50,844 nucleotides of DNA, from NCBI GenBank assembly GCA_015065885.1, contig SVPJ01000014.1, positions 1 through 50,844 of the forward strand. The letters are read 5' to 3'. Positions 23,962 through 32,247 of the stretch are shown here, one piece after another. The notes beneath the pieces were generated by a model. That model saw only the letters and a program-made list of their open reading frames with translations, made no database searches and had not been told where the DNA came from. The position numbers were made by a program, and so were the translations under genes. Within the stretch, counting starts at the first letter, position 1. Each line of letters opens with the position of its first letter. Origin of the DNA: Oscillospiraceae bacterium. GTDB lineage: Bacteria; Bacillota; Clostridia; Oscillospirales; Acutalibacteraceae.

Positions 23962-24855
23962 GTGTCGTTTTCGTCGGACGTAAAGGAAGAATTGTGTGAA
24001 GTCACGTGGCAGCCGTGTTGCCGTGCGGCGTTGGCGTACGGTCTGCTTGAAACAGGACGCGCGTTTTCCGCCGCGGCGGTGAGTATGCAGACCGAGCGGG
24101 CGTCGGTGGCGCAGTTGTACCGCACGTTGCTTCGCGACGTCTGCGGGGTGACGGCGGTACACGAGAGTGAGCGAGAGGGCGGCTTTCACTTGCTTTCGGT
24201 GGACGGGGCGGACGACCGCCTTGGCGTACTGTCCCGTTTCGGGCACGCAGAGGGCGAAGTGTCCTTGCGGCTGAACCGTGCGAATTTGGAGTGTGAAAAT
24301 TGCGCCGCCGCCTATTTGGCAGGGGCGTTTTTGGCGTGCGGGGCAGTCACCGACCCGCAGGTGGATTATCATTTGGAATTTCACCTGCCGCAATACAACT
24401 TGAGCCGCGATCTTATTGCGCTGTTGCGGGAACTCGGCTTGCGGCCGAAGTTTATGAGCCGCAAGAGCAACCAGGTCGTTTATTTTAAAGAAAGCGAACA
24501 GATCGAAGATTGTCTGACGCGTATGCGCGCGACGAGCGCGTCGCTTGAGTTGATGAGTGTCAAAATGGTGAAGGACATCCGCAACAACGTCAACCGTTTG
24601 GCAAATTGCGAGAACGCGAATATTGACAAAACGGTGGCGGCCGCCGCCGCGCAGGTGGAGGCGATCCGCCGCATTGAGCGACACGGCGGACTGGACGCTC
24701 TGCCGTCGGAGTTGCAGGAGTTGGCGCGCCTGCGTTTGGAGTACCCCGAAATGTCGCTGCGGGAATTGGGAGAGACGTTGACGGAGCCGATCAGCCGCTC
24801 GGGTGTCAACCACCGTTTGCGGCGTATTATGGAGTTTGCGGAAGATATAAAATAA
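23962..24855 (+). CDS. whiA: WhiA DNA-binding protein
   Basis: A 297-aa protein with a GTG start after GGGAGGTGAG. The N-terminus MSFSSDVKEELCEV, the degenerate LAGLIDADG-type fold (AAYLAGAFLACGAVTDP) and the C-terminal helix-turn-helix (MSLRELGETLTEPISRSGVNHRLRR) define WhiA, a regulator of sporulation in actinomycetes and of cell division and chromosome segregation in Bacillus. Length is normal. It is the third gene of murB-rapZ-whiA, 17 nt before dnaE. Confidence 0.95.
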   Translation: MSFSSDVKEELCEVTWQPCCRAALAYGLLETGRAFSAAAVSMQTERASVAQLYRTLLRDVCGVTAVHESEREGGFHLLSVDGADDRLGVLSRFGHAEGEVSLRLNRANLECENCAAAYLAGAFLACGAVTDPQVDYHLEFHLPQYNLSRDLIALLRELGLRPKFMSRKSNQVVYFKESEQIEDCLTRMRATSASLELMSVKMVKDIRNNVNRLANCENANIDKTVAAAAAQVEAIRRIERHGGLDALPSELQELARLRLEYPEMSLRELGETLTEPISRSGVNHRLRRIMEFAEDIK

Positions 24856-24872
24856 GAAGGAAGTGAGATACG

Positions 24873-27800
24873 GTGGGATTCGTGCATTTGCATATTCACA
24901 GTGAATACAGTTTGCTGGACGGCGCTTGCCGTATCGAAGGGCTGCTCGCCCGCGTGAAGGCGCTGGGGCAGACCGCCGTTGCCGTGACCGATCACGGTGT
25001 GATGTACGGCATTGCGGAGTTTTACGAGGCGGCGGTACGCGAGGGGATACAACCCATTTTGGGGTGCGAGGTGTACGTTGCGCCCCGCCGCCGCACCGAC
25101 AAAGAACACGGGGTGGACAGTGAGAGCGGGCATTTGGTGCTGCTGTGCGAAAACGAGACGGGATACCGCAATTTGATGAAAATGGTCTCTTTGGCGTGGA
25201 CCGAAGGGTTTTACAGCCGTCCGCGGGTGGACCGTGAACTGCTTGAAAAATACCACGAGGGTCTGATCGCACTGTCCGCGTGTCTGGCGGGGGATATTCC
25301 CCGCGCCTTGCGGCAGGGGGATTACGAAAAAGCGCGGCAGACGGCACTCTATTACGACCGTGTATTCGGACGCGGCAACTTCTTTTTGGAGTTGCAGGAT
25401 CACGGACTTTCGGAACAGCAGGCGATCAATCCGCAACTGTTGAGGCTGTCTGCTGAAACGGGGATTCCGCCCGTGTGTACCAATGACGCACATTATCTTA
25501 CCCGTGAGGATGCCGAAATGCAGCGGGTGTTGATGTGCATTCAAACGGGAACGACGCTCGACGACCCGACCCCGCTCGCCTTTTCGACCGAGGAGTTTTA
25601 TGTAAAATCCGAGGAGGAGATGCGGGCACTGTTTCCTGCCGTGCCCGTCGCGTTTGACAACACGGTGGAGATCGCCCGCCGTTGTCGGGTGGAGTTGGTG
25701 TTCGGCAAGACCCACCTGCCCGCGTTTGATGCACCGGGTGGGGACAGCGTCGCCTATTTCCGTCGTCTGTGCAACGAGGGGTTGCACCGTCGCTTCGGTG
25801 ATACGCCGTCGGCGGGAGCGGTGGCACGGTTACAATATGAGATGGATACCATCGAACAGATGGGGTACGTGGATTACTACCTCATCGTGAACGATTTCGT
25901 GCAGTATGCGAAAAGCGTGGGAATTCCCGTGGGACCCGGGCGCGGCAGCGGCGCGGGCAGTTTGTGTGCGTATTGCATCGGTATCACGGGCATCGACCCG
26001 TTGAAATACAACCTGCTGTTTGAACGGTTTTTGAATCCCGAGCGGGTGAGTATGCCCGATTTTGACATTGATATCAGCGACGAGCGACGGGGCGAAGTGA
26101 TCGACTACGTCATTCGCAAGTACGGCGAAGACCGCGTGGCGCAGATCGTGACCTTCGGTACAATGAAGGCACGTGCCGCCGTGCGGGACGTGGCGCGGGT
26201 GATGGCGATACCGTATACGGTGGCGGATACGGTGGCGAAACTCGTGCCGTTTGATCTGAAAATGACGCTGGACAAGGCATTGGAAACAGCGCCCCGTCTG
26301 CGTGAAAAATACGACGAAGACCCCGCGGTGCGTCGCCTTTTGGATATGGCACGGCGGGTGGAAGGGATGCCGCGCCATGCGTCATTACATGCGGCAGGGG
26401 TGGTCATCACCGCCCGTCCCGTGTCGGAATACGTGCCGCTGTGTTTGAACGGCGAGGCGGTGGCAACGCAGTATACCATGACGGCGCTCGAAAAACTCGG
26501 CCTTTTGAAGATGGACTTTTTGGGACTCCGCAATCTCACGGTGATCGCCGACGCCGAGGCGGAGATCCGCCGCACCGAACCCGATTTCACGGTGGAGGAG
26601 ATCTCGCTTACGGAAGAAGCGGTGTACCGCATGTTGTCGGCGGGCAACAGCGAAGGGGTGTTTCAGCTCGAATCGGCAGGAATGAAGCGGGTGTTGCAAA
26701 ACCTGAAGCCCGAGCGGTTTGAGGATATCATCGCGGTCATTTCGCTGTTCCGTCCCGGCCCGATGGATTCCATCCCCACCTATATCTATAACCGGCACCA
26801 TCCGCAAGCGGTGCGGTACGCGCATCCGCGGTTGGAGCCGTTTTTGAACGTGACCTATGGGTGCATCGTGTATCAGGAACAGTTGATGCAGGTGTTCAGG
26901 GAACTTGCGGGCTATTCGCTCGGTCGTGCGGATATCGTGCGGCGGGCGGTGTCCAAAAAGAAGGCGGACGTGATGGAACGCGAGCGCCGCATCTTCATCG
27001 ACGGTTTGGTGCGGGAAGACGGTACGGTGGAAGTGGAAGGCTGTGTGCGGCGTGGGATCCCCGCCGACATCGCGGCGAAGATATTCGAGGATATGTCCTC
27101 GTTTGCCTCCTATGCGTTTAATAAATCCCATGCGGCGGCGTACGCACTGGTGGCGTACCGAACCGCGTATCTCAAATGTCGGTATCCCAGAGAGTATATG
27201 GCGGCGTTGCTCACCAGCGTGCTGGACGGCGATAAGGTGGCGGGGTATATCCGTGAATGTCAGCGAATGGGCATCGCGATCCTGCCGCCGAGTGTAAACG
27301 AAAGCCGCTCGGGGTTTACCACCGAGGGGGAAAACATCCGTTTCGGTCTGCTTGCGGTGAAAAATCTCGGGCATAATCTGATTGCCAATCTGGTGCGTGA
27401 GCGGGAACAAAACGGGCCGTTTCCGTCCTTTTACGAATTTTGTCGGCGGATGTCGGCGTATCGTGACTGCAACCGCCGTGCAGTGGAAAGTTTGATCAAA
27501 TGCGGTGCGCTGGATGGGCTCGGTGCCAACCGCCGCCGGATGCTGGAAGGTATGGACAATATTCTTTCGGCGTTGGAAGAAGACCGCCGCCGTAATATCG
27601 ACGGGCAGATGGGCTTTTTTGACGATCCCGCATTTGACGAGGCTGAGCCGTCCTTACCCCCTGCAGAGGAATTTTCCCACGCCGACCGTATGGCGATGGA
27701 AAAAGAGGTGACGGGGCTGTACCTTTCGGGACATCCGCTGACTCCTTACGCCGCGTGGTACGACACACCGCAGGCGACGCGTATCGACCGCGTTTTGCAA

Positions 27801-28373
27801 TCGTTTGAAGAGGGGGAGGGCGAGTACCGTGACCGCGACACCGTGCGGGTGATGGGACTGGTATCCGCCGTGCGTACCAAACAGACCAAACGGGGCGAAA
27901 CGATGGCGTACGCCACGGTGGAAGATCTGTTCGGCACCCTGCCGCTGCTCATCTTCCCCAAAACTTTGGCGCGTTACGGCAAACTGCTCGAGTCGGGGGG
28001 ACCGTTGGTGCTTCACGGCCGATTAAACGGCGGAGATGAAGAGCCGCCCACCCTGTTGGTGGAGGAGATCGACGGTAACGTAAGAGTGGAGGCATCCCCA
28101 CCGTCGAAACCTACTCCGCCGAAACCTGCCGCACCGAAGTCGGCCGCCCGTCCCGGACTGTACCTGCGGGTGGCGGACGAAGCCGACCCGCGGTATGCCC
28201 AAGCACGGCGGCTGATGCGGGTGTTTGACGGCGATTTCCCCGTGTACGTGCGGTTTTGCGACAGCGGCAAGATGGTGCGGCTGGCAAGCCGTGAATTCGT
28301 CCAGCCGAACGCGGTACTGACCGAAGAGTTGAAACGGGTGCTGGGTGTCGAAAACGTGGCGGAAATTTGGTGA
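24873..28373 (+). CDS. dnaE: DNA polymerase III alpha subunit (DnaE)
   Basis: The 1166-aa replicative polymerase, C-family, DnaE1-like. A PHP domain begins at the N-terminus (FVHLHIHSEYSLLDGA). The polymerase core contains PGRGSGAGSLCAY and the catalytic MPDFDIDISDERR (about residues 393-405). The second catalytic region is FRPGPMDSIPTYI. A tandem helix-hairpin-helix region is followed by an OB fold near residue 990 (VRVMGLVSAVRTKQTKRGE), a Pro/Lys-rich linker, and a short C-terminal domain. The start is GTG with GAAGGAAGTGAG upstream. In Firmicutes DnaE acts with PolC at the fork. No exonuclease insert typical of PolC is seen. Confidence 0.95.
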   Translation: MGFVHLHIHSEYSLLDGACRIEGLLARVKALGQTAVAVTDHGVMYGIAEFYEAAVREGIQPILGCEVYVAPRRRTDKEHGVDSESGHLVLLCENETGYRNLMKMVSLAWTEGFYSRPRVDRELLEKYHEGLIALSACLAGDIPRALRQGDYEKARQTALYYDRVFGRGNFFLELQDHGLSEQQAINPQLLRLSAETGIPPVCTNDAHYLTREDAEMQRVLMCIQTGTTLDDPTPLAFSTEEFYVKSEEEMRALFPAVPVAFDNTVEIARRCRVELVFGKTHLPAFDAPGGDSVAYFRRLCNEGLHRRFGDTPSAGAVARLQYEMDTIEQMGYVDYYLIVNDFVQYAKSVGIPVGPGRGSGAGSLCAYCIGITGIDPLKYNLLFERFLNPERVSMPDFDIDISDERRGEVIDYVIRKYGEDRVAQIVTFGTMKARAAVRDVARVMAIPYTVADTVAKLVPFDLKMTLDKALETAPRLREKYDEDPAVRRLLDMARRVEGMPRHASLHAAGVVITARPVSEYVPLCLNGEAVATQYTMTALEKLGLLKMDFLGLRNLTVIADAEAEIRRTEPDFTVEEISLTEEAVYRMLSAGNSEGVFQLESAGMKRVLQNLKPERFEDIIAVISLFRPGPMDSIPTYIYNRHHPQAVRYAHPRLEPFLNVTYGCIVYQEQLMQVFRELAGYSLGRADIVRRAVSKKKADVMERERRIFIDGLVREDGTVEVEGCVRRGIPADIAAKIFEDMSSFASYAFNKSHAAAYALVAYRTAYLKCRYPREYMAALLTSVLDGDKVAGYIRECQRMGIAILPPSVNESRSGFTTEGENIRFGLLAVKNLGHNLIANLVREREQNGPFPSFYEFCRRMSAYRDCNRRAVESLIKCGALDGLGANRRRMLEGMDNILSALEEDRRRNIDGQMGFFDDPAFDEAEPSLPPAEEFSHADRMAMEKEVTGLYLSGHPLTPYAAWYDTPQATRIDRVLQSFEEGEGEYRDRDTVRVMGLVSAVRTKQTKRGETMAYATVEDLFGTLPLLIFPKTLARYGKLLESGGPLVLHGRLNGGDEEPPTLLVEEIDGNVRVEASPPSKPTPPKPAAPKSAARPGLYLRVADEADPRYAQARRLMRVFDGDFPVYVRFCDSGKMVRLASREFVQPNAVLTEELKRVLGVENVAEIW

Positions 28374-28434
28374 AAATGGTGAAAATGCAGTAATAATTTC
28401 CCAATTTCGTTGTAATTGTCGGCAAAATGTCAAC

Positions 28435-28464
28435 TTGATATTTACGGTCGATCTGTAGTATAAT
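28435..28464 (+). promoter_or_regulatory. Promoter of pfkA
   Basis: TTGATA at 28435-28440, 18-bp spacer, TATAAT at 28459-28464, so pfkA can be expressed apart from dnaE. Confidence 0.7.
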
Positions 28465-28524
28465 ATATACTGTCTTTTGAAAAAAGAATTCGTGAAGTTT
28501 CCAACGCAAAGGAGCGAGTTACTA

Positions 28525-29493
28525 ATGGCTATTAAAAAGATCGCGGTGCTGACCAGCGGTGGTGACGCACCCGGTATGAACGCGGCGGTGCGTGCCGTGG
28601 CGCGTACGGCTTTGGCAAAAGGAATGGAAGTCTGCGGTGTGTACCGCGGTTACGACGGCCTGATAAACGAGAATCTGTTGCCGATGGATCTGCGCACCGT
28701 GTCGGATATCATTCATCGCGGCGGTACGGCGCTGTACACCGCCCGCAGTGAGGAATTCCGCACGCTGGAAGGGCAGCAGAAGGCGGCGGAGACCTGCCGC
28801 AAGAACGGCATCGAGGGTGTCGTGGTCATCGGCGGCGACGGCTCGTTCCGCGGTGCGCAGGACCTCACCCGTCAGGGCATTCCCTGCATTGGTATTCCCG
28901 CGACCATCGACAACGATATTTCCTGCTGTGAATACACCATCGGTTACGACACGGCACTGAACACCTGTATGCACATGATCGACAAACTGCGGGATACCTC
29001 CCAGTCGCACGACCGTTGCAGTGTGGTTGAGGTTATGGGTCGCCGTGCAGGTTATCTCGCGTTGAACGTGGGCATCGCCGTGGGTGCGACGACCATCGTG
29101 GTGCCGGAAGTGCCATTTGATTTCGATCGCGACATTTTGGAACGCATTAAGGCGACCTACGAGACCGGTAAGCGCCACTTTATCATCATTGTGGCGGAAG
29201 GTATCGGCGGTGTGGATGAAATGGCGAAGAAGATCGAAGAAAAGACGGGTATCGAAACCCGTCCGACCGTGCTGGGTCACGTGCAGCGCGGCGGCTCGCC
29301 CACCGTGCGCGACCGCGTGCTTGCCAGCCGTATGGGTAATGCGGCGGTGGAACTCTTGTGCAAGGGACTCAGCAACCGTGTGGTCGCGATGCAGATGAAC
29401 TCCATCGTGGACTTCGATATTGACGAAGCACTCGCGATGAAGAAGCCGTTCGACCGTGCGATGTATGAGGTGGCACATCAGATCTCGATCTAA
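28525..29493 (+). CDS. pfkA: 6-phosphofructokinase, ATP-dependent
   Basis: A 322-aa glycolytic enzyme that phosphorylates fructose 6-phosphate. N-terminal AVLTSGGDAPGMNAAVRA, GGDGS (residues 103-107; the glycine after Asp indicates ATP rather than pyrophosphate as donor), catalytic PATIDND, and VLGHVQRGGSPT are all present. Length is that of bacterial PfkA. AAAGGAG at 28508-28514 fixes the ATG at 28525. It has its own promoter and a strong terminator. It is the last plus-strand gene before the main direction changes. Confidence 0.95.
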   Translation: MAIKKIAVLTSGGDAPGMNAAVRAVARTALAKGMEVCGVYRGYDGLINENLLPMDLRTVSDIIHRGGTALYTARSEEFRTLEGQQKAAETCRKNGIEGVVVIGGDGSFRGAQDLTRQGIPCIGIPATIDNDISCCEYTIGYDTALNTCMHMIDKLRDTSQSHDRCSVVEVMGRRAGYLALNVGIAVGATTIVVPEVPFDFDRDILERIKATYETGKRHFIIIVAEGIGGVDEMAKKIEEKTGIETRPTVLGHVQRGGSPTVRDRVLASRMGNAAVELLCKGLSNRVVAMQMNSIVDFDIDEALAMKKPFDRAMYEVAHQISI

Positions 29494-29501
29494 CAGAAAC
29501 A

Positions 29502-29543
29502 AAAGGTGCTGTCGCGTGAATCTTCACGCGACAGCACCTTTTT
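29502..29543. terminator. Bidirectional terminator after pfkA
   Basis: A perfect stem of about 19 bp (29502-29520 with 29523-29541) around TC, with T tract on the plus side and A-rich entry for the minus-strand gene. Confidence 0.92.
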
Positions 29544-29549
29544 GCTTTT

Positions 29550-29816
29550 TTACAGCGACAGTATTGCAAAACTGATCACGGCGCCGATCGCTGCACCTGC
29601 TGCACCCCATAGAAGGCGGATGCGCCGTGCGCGGCGGCGGTTGCGGTCGAGTGCGGTGTACCCGCCTGCCGCGTGCAGCATACGCCGTGCTTCCTCTTGC
29701 ATGTGGCTGATCTCGCGGTCGGCGCAGTCGGGACGCAGGACGAAAAAGGCGCGTTCAAAATAGGGGTCGTCCGCCGTACAAAGTTCGATCATTTGGTGAT
29801 TGACACCTTTTAGCAT
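29550..29816 (-). CDS. Small tail-anchored membrane protein (88 aa)
   Basis: An 88-aa protein with an acidic helical N-terminal part, a basic stretch (RNRRRARRIR, about residues 58-67) and a hydrophobic C-terminal segment of about 20 residues (LLWGAAGAAIGAVISFAI). This is a tail-anchored or single-pass layout. GGAGGAA precedes the ATG. It is convergent with pfkA. The family is not recognised. Confidence 0.7.
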   Translation of the reverse strand: MLKGVNHQMIELCTADDPYFERAFFVLRPDCADREISHMQEEARRMLHAAGGYTALDRNRRRARRIRLLWGAAGAAIGAVISFAILSL

Positions 29817-29863
29817 AGTGCGGTTCCTCCTTCGGGGATCTCTCTTTCCAGTATGGCGCGGTG

Positions 29864-30101
29864 AGTGGATAATTATTCATGTGAAAAAGGATAATTCTTA
29901 CCGTAAAAACCGCGGTTTTTGTGACACTTTTGCTTTTTGGTGACAAGGAGATACTACTGTTTGTAAAACGGACCTCCACTACCGTTTTCCCCGAAATTGT
30001 GGAAAACTCGGTGGAAAATGTGGATAAATCCCGCCCTATCGTGGGTTTTTCACCCGCAAAAGCGTGGAAAACCATTTTTTGGCAACGATTTTTGTGGAAA
30101 A
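29864..30101 (+). promoter_or_regulatory. Cluster of DnaA-box-like 9-mers
   Basis: A 380-bp gap without a gene (29817-30200) contains, all in one orientation, AGTGGATAA (29864), TGTGGAAAA (29998), GGTGGAAAA (30010), TGTGGATAA (30019, an exact DnaA box on the opposite strand), CGTGGAAAA (30063) and TGTGGAAAA (30093). The four inner sites fall within 75 bp. It could be a DnaA-binding regulatory or titration site. No dnaA, dnaN or rpmH lies nearby, and genes converge here, so an origin is unlikely. Confidence 0.45.
29905..29920. repeat. 16-bp perfect palindrome
   Basis: AAAAACCGCGGTTTTT lies between the first DnaA-like box and the main group. Confidence 0.6.
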
Positions 30102-30165
30102 ACGGCTACAGTTTGTAGAATTTGTCAAACCGTGTCGATGTATAGTTTTTCGCCAAAACAAGTAA

Positions 30166-30198
30166 AAAACCACCGTGTTTCAAAAACACGGTGGTTTT
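30166..30198 (-). terminator. Terminator of esterase unit
   Basis: 15-bp perfect arms AAAACCACCGTGTTT and complement around CAA. The minus strand continues into a T-rich stretch (TTTTTTAC). Confidence 0.9.
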
Positions 30199-30200
30199 GA

Positions 30201-30941
30201 CTATTTTTGCATAAACCCGACAAGGATCTGCCCCAGTATACTGTCTCCGTTTTCGTCGGTTTTTCCCACATACGCACAGTGTGTGCCGTGCATTTCGCGG
30301 TAGTGTACGCGGGTCATATCGCACCCGAAATGACGGAGAGAGGCGAGGGTCAACTGTGTTTGTTCGTACCGTCCCGCCATATCGTTGTCCGATACGATAA
30401 ACAGCATGGGTGCATAGGTTTCGGCGGTGCCGATGTGGTATAGCGGGGCGGCTTCATCCACGATCACACGGCGGGAATCGATACCCCGCTCCCGCAAAAC
30501 GTTAAAATGCGTGGTGGGTTGCCCGGCGTCGTGTACGAACCCTGTGATGTCGGTCGGCACGATGCCGTGTGCGCCCAAGTACCGTCCGTCAAAACACAGC
30601 ATCATCGAAAGATACCCGCCTGCCGAACTGCCGCCGACGTAGAGAGCGGTGCACGCACCGTATTCACCGATGTGGGTTTTAACCCACGCGACCGCCGCTG
30701 CGGCGTCTTCGACAAAAGCGGGATACCGTGCTTCGGGATACAGGCGGTATTCCACCTCTGCCACCGCGATCCCGTGGGCAGTGAGGTAGTCGTCCATCAC
30801 AGCGGTACTGCGGCGCGACCCGTTTTCCAGCCCGCCGCCGTGGAAATACACGAAAACGGGGAAACGGTCACTGTCCGGCAGATGCAGGTCTACTACCTGC
30901 ATGGGGTGGTCGCCGTAAGGAATGTCCAATATGTTACGCAT
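30201..30941 (-). CDS. Alpha/beta hydrolase (HSL/BD-FAE-like esterase)
   Basis: A 246-aa protein with the oxyanion-hole motif FHGGGLENGSR, nucleophile elbow GGSSAGG, an acid candidate in SDNDMAG and a C-terminal His in MHGTHCAY. This matches carboxylesterases that cleave acyl esters of sugars or small molecules. No signal peptide is present, so it is cytoplasmic. The ATG at 30941 lies inside the end of the upstream gene (8-nt overlap), and the lack of a strong separate ribosome binding site suggests translational coupling. The frame is open 20 codons further upstream within that gene; that longer form is less likely. Confidence 0.85.
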   Translation of the reverse strand: MRNILDIPYGDHPMQVVDLHLPDSDRFPVFVYFHGGGLENGSRRSTAVMDDYLTAHGIAVAEVEYRLYPEARYPAFVEDAAAAVAWVKTHIGEYGACTALYVGGSSAGGYLSMMLCFDGRYLGAHGIVPTDITGFVHDAGQPTTHFNVLRERGIDSRRVIVDEAAPLYHIGTAETYAPMLFIVSDNDMAGRYEQTQLTLASLRHFGCDMTRVHYREMHGTHCAYVGKTDENGDSILGQILVGFMQK

Positions 30942-31239
30942 GAGATTCCGCTTCTTTCTTATCCAACCGATAGTTACGTGCGTACAGCACGAGATCGGCA
31001 CCCACCATCACAAGATTCAGTACGTAGAAAAACAGCACGTACCATTTTTCACCGATGGATGCCATATAGGCTTCATTTACGAGTTTCGAGGCGATACCGG
31101 CGATGTAGCCGAAGAAAATGAGGCACAAAAACGGCAAGCTTTTGCCCTTAGCGGTGCGGGCGCGCCACGATTTTAATACGTTCAGCGGCCACGAGGCGCC
31201 GAAACTCACGATCATGATGATTTCGAGTAGTTCTGCCAT
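30934..31239 (-). CDS. Small PQ-loop/SemiSWEET-like membrane protein (101 aa)
   Basis: A 101-aa protein with about three transmembrane helices. The pattern FGASWPLNVLKSWRARTAKG followed by FFGYIAGIASKL resembles half-size SWEET/PQ-loop transporters, which dimerise to move sugars; the match is from memory of the motif layout and is moderate at best. It heads the unit with the esterase and has a good promoter (31263-31290) shared head-to-head with the LysR gene. Sugar uptake followed by de-esterification is a possible logic. Confidence 0.65.
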   Translation of the reverse strand: MAELLEIIMIVSFGASWPLNVLKSWRARTAKGKSLPFLCLIFFGYIAGIASKLVNEAYMASIGEKWYVLFFYVLNLVMVGADLVLYARNYRLDKKEAESHA

Positions 31240-31262
31240 AGTTTACACACTCCTTTTCTTTT

Positions 31263-31290
31263 ATCATACCATCTTTTACTATATTGTAAA
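31263..31290 (-). promoter_or_regulatory. Promoter of membrane protein-esterase unit
   Basis: On the minus strand TTTACA (31290-31285), a 16-bp spacer and TATGAT (31268-31263). Confidence 0.6.
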
Positions 31291-31306
31291 GCATGAAATA
31301 TCATGC
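31291..31306. promoter_or_regulatory. Candidate LysR operator
   Basis: GCATGA and TCATGC around AATA form a dyad with LysR-like T-N11-A character, located between the two divergent promoters and touching the -35 side of the minus one. Confidence 0.5.
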
Positions 31307-31317
31307 ACTGCTATATC

Positions 31318-31346
31318 TTGAAAGTTATGGTAACGTGTGATATACT
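31318..31346 (+). promoter_or_regulatory. Promoter of lysR-type gene
   Basis: TTGAAA at 31318-31323, 17-bp spacer, TATACT at 31341-31346. Confidence 0.7.
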
Positions 31347-31365
31347 GAGGGATGAGGTGAGGAAA

Positions 31366-32226
31366 ATGGAACTGTTGCAATTGCGGTATTTTTGCGCGGC
31401 GGCGGAAAATGAGAACTTCTCGAAAACGGCGAAACGGTTTGGCGTGCCGCCGTCGGACGTTTCGCAAAGCATCAAGCGCTTGGAAACGGAACTGGGGGTC
31501 ATGCTGTTTGATCGCCGTCCCAACAGCCTTTTGCTGAATGAACGTGGACGCGTTTTTGCCGAGAAAGCACGGGAGGCACTGACGTTGTTAAATGAAGGGT
31601 GTGCACTGGCACAAACGGCGGGTGCTGCGGGGCAGTTGCGACTTTCGATCAATAGTAATCGCCGCGTGGTTATGCAGGCGGTAGATGTGTATCGGCGACA
31701 GTATCCCGATGTGGATATTGTGATTCGCCACGGTGTGGTGGACGATGACTTCCATTTGATGATCGCGGGGGATGGTGTGGCGGATGGCGCGTTAGAACGC
31801 CGCCGCATTCTGTCGGAAGAAATTGTGTTGGCGGTATCCAAAGATAGCCCGCTTGCCAAAAAAGCCCGGATCACGGCGGAGGATCTTGCGGAATGTGCGT
31901 TTATTACCATGGGGCGTGACAGTAATCTTTACAAGCAAACCGAAACGATCTGCCGTCATTACGGCGTTGTGCCGCGCATCGCTTTGGTGAGCGATGACCC
32001 GTTTTATATCCGCCGTTGCGTGGATTTGGGGTTGGGGGTAGCGTTTGTACCCTCGGTTTCCTGGCAAGGGCAATTTTCCGAAACGGTGGTGTTGCGTTCG
32101 ATAGGCGACTGGCGTAGGCACACCTACGTATACTGGAAGGCAAAGGAAGAGCGGGCCTGTGTGCGTGACTTCTTGGATATTTTGATAGCGGAATGCGAAA
32201 AGGAAACAAACAAAAGCCACCCGTAG
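31366..32226 (+). CDS. LysR-family transcriptional regulator
   Basis: A 286-aa protein. The winged helix-turn-helix (LQLRYFCAAAENENFSKTAKRF, then DVSQSIKRLETELGVMLFDR) is followed by a periplasmic-binding-like effector domain. GAGGTGAGG sets the ATG at 31366. It is divergent from the membrane protein-esterase pair, the usual position for a LysR activator of the neighbouring unit. The last codons form one arm of the terminator that it shares with the convergent lyase-like operon. Confidence 0.9.
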   Translation: MELLQLRYFCAAAENENFSKTAKRFGVPPSDVSQSIKRLETELGVMLFDRRPNSLLLNERGRVFAEKAREALTLLNEGCALAQTAGAAGQLRLSINSNRRVVMQAVDVYRRQYPDVDIVIRHGVVDDDFHLMIAGDGVADGALERRRILSEEIVLAVSKDSPLAKKARITAEDLAECAFITMGRDSNLYKQTETICRHYGVVPRIALVSDDPFYIRRCVDLGLGVAFVPSVSWQGQFSETVVLRSIGDWRRHTYVYWKAKEERACVRDFLDILIAECEKETNKSHP

Positions 32227-32246
32227 GGCGGCTTTTGTTTGTTTCC
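32202..32246. terminator. Bidirectional terminator
   Basis: 17-bp perfect arms (32202-32218 and 32230-32246) built from GGAAACAAACAAAAGCC and its complement. It overlaps the end of the LysR gene and lies 1 bp from the stop of the convergent gene. Confidence 0.9.
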
Positions 32247-32247
32247 T

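Noticed and set aside
21448-25347. A 1299-codon open frame on the minus strand
   Set aside because: It lies antisense to glucokinase, murB, rapZ, whiA and the start of dnaE, all with clear family motifs. Its translation is rich in Arg, His and Gln without domains. It results from the GC-rich codon use of the true genes.
29755-30075. A 106-codon minus-strand frame
   Set aside because: It overlaps the small tail-anchored gene in another frame and covers the DnaA-like boxes; it has no ribosome binding site and an unconvincing composition.
29864-30101. Replication origin (oriC)
   Set aside because: The DnaA-like boxes are suggestive, but dnaA, dnaN, rpmH and gyrB are absent and genes converge on this point rather than diverge. 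No AT-rich unwinding element next to the boxes is convincing.
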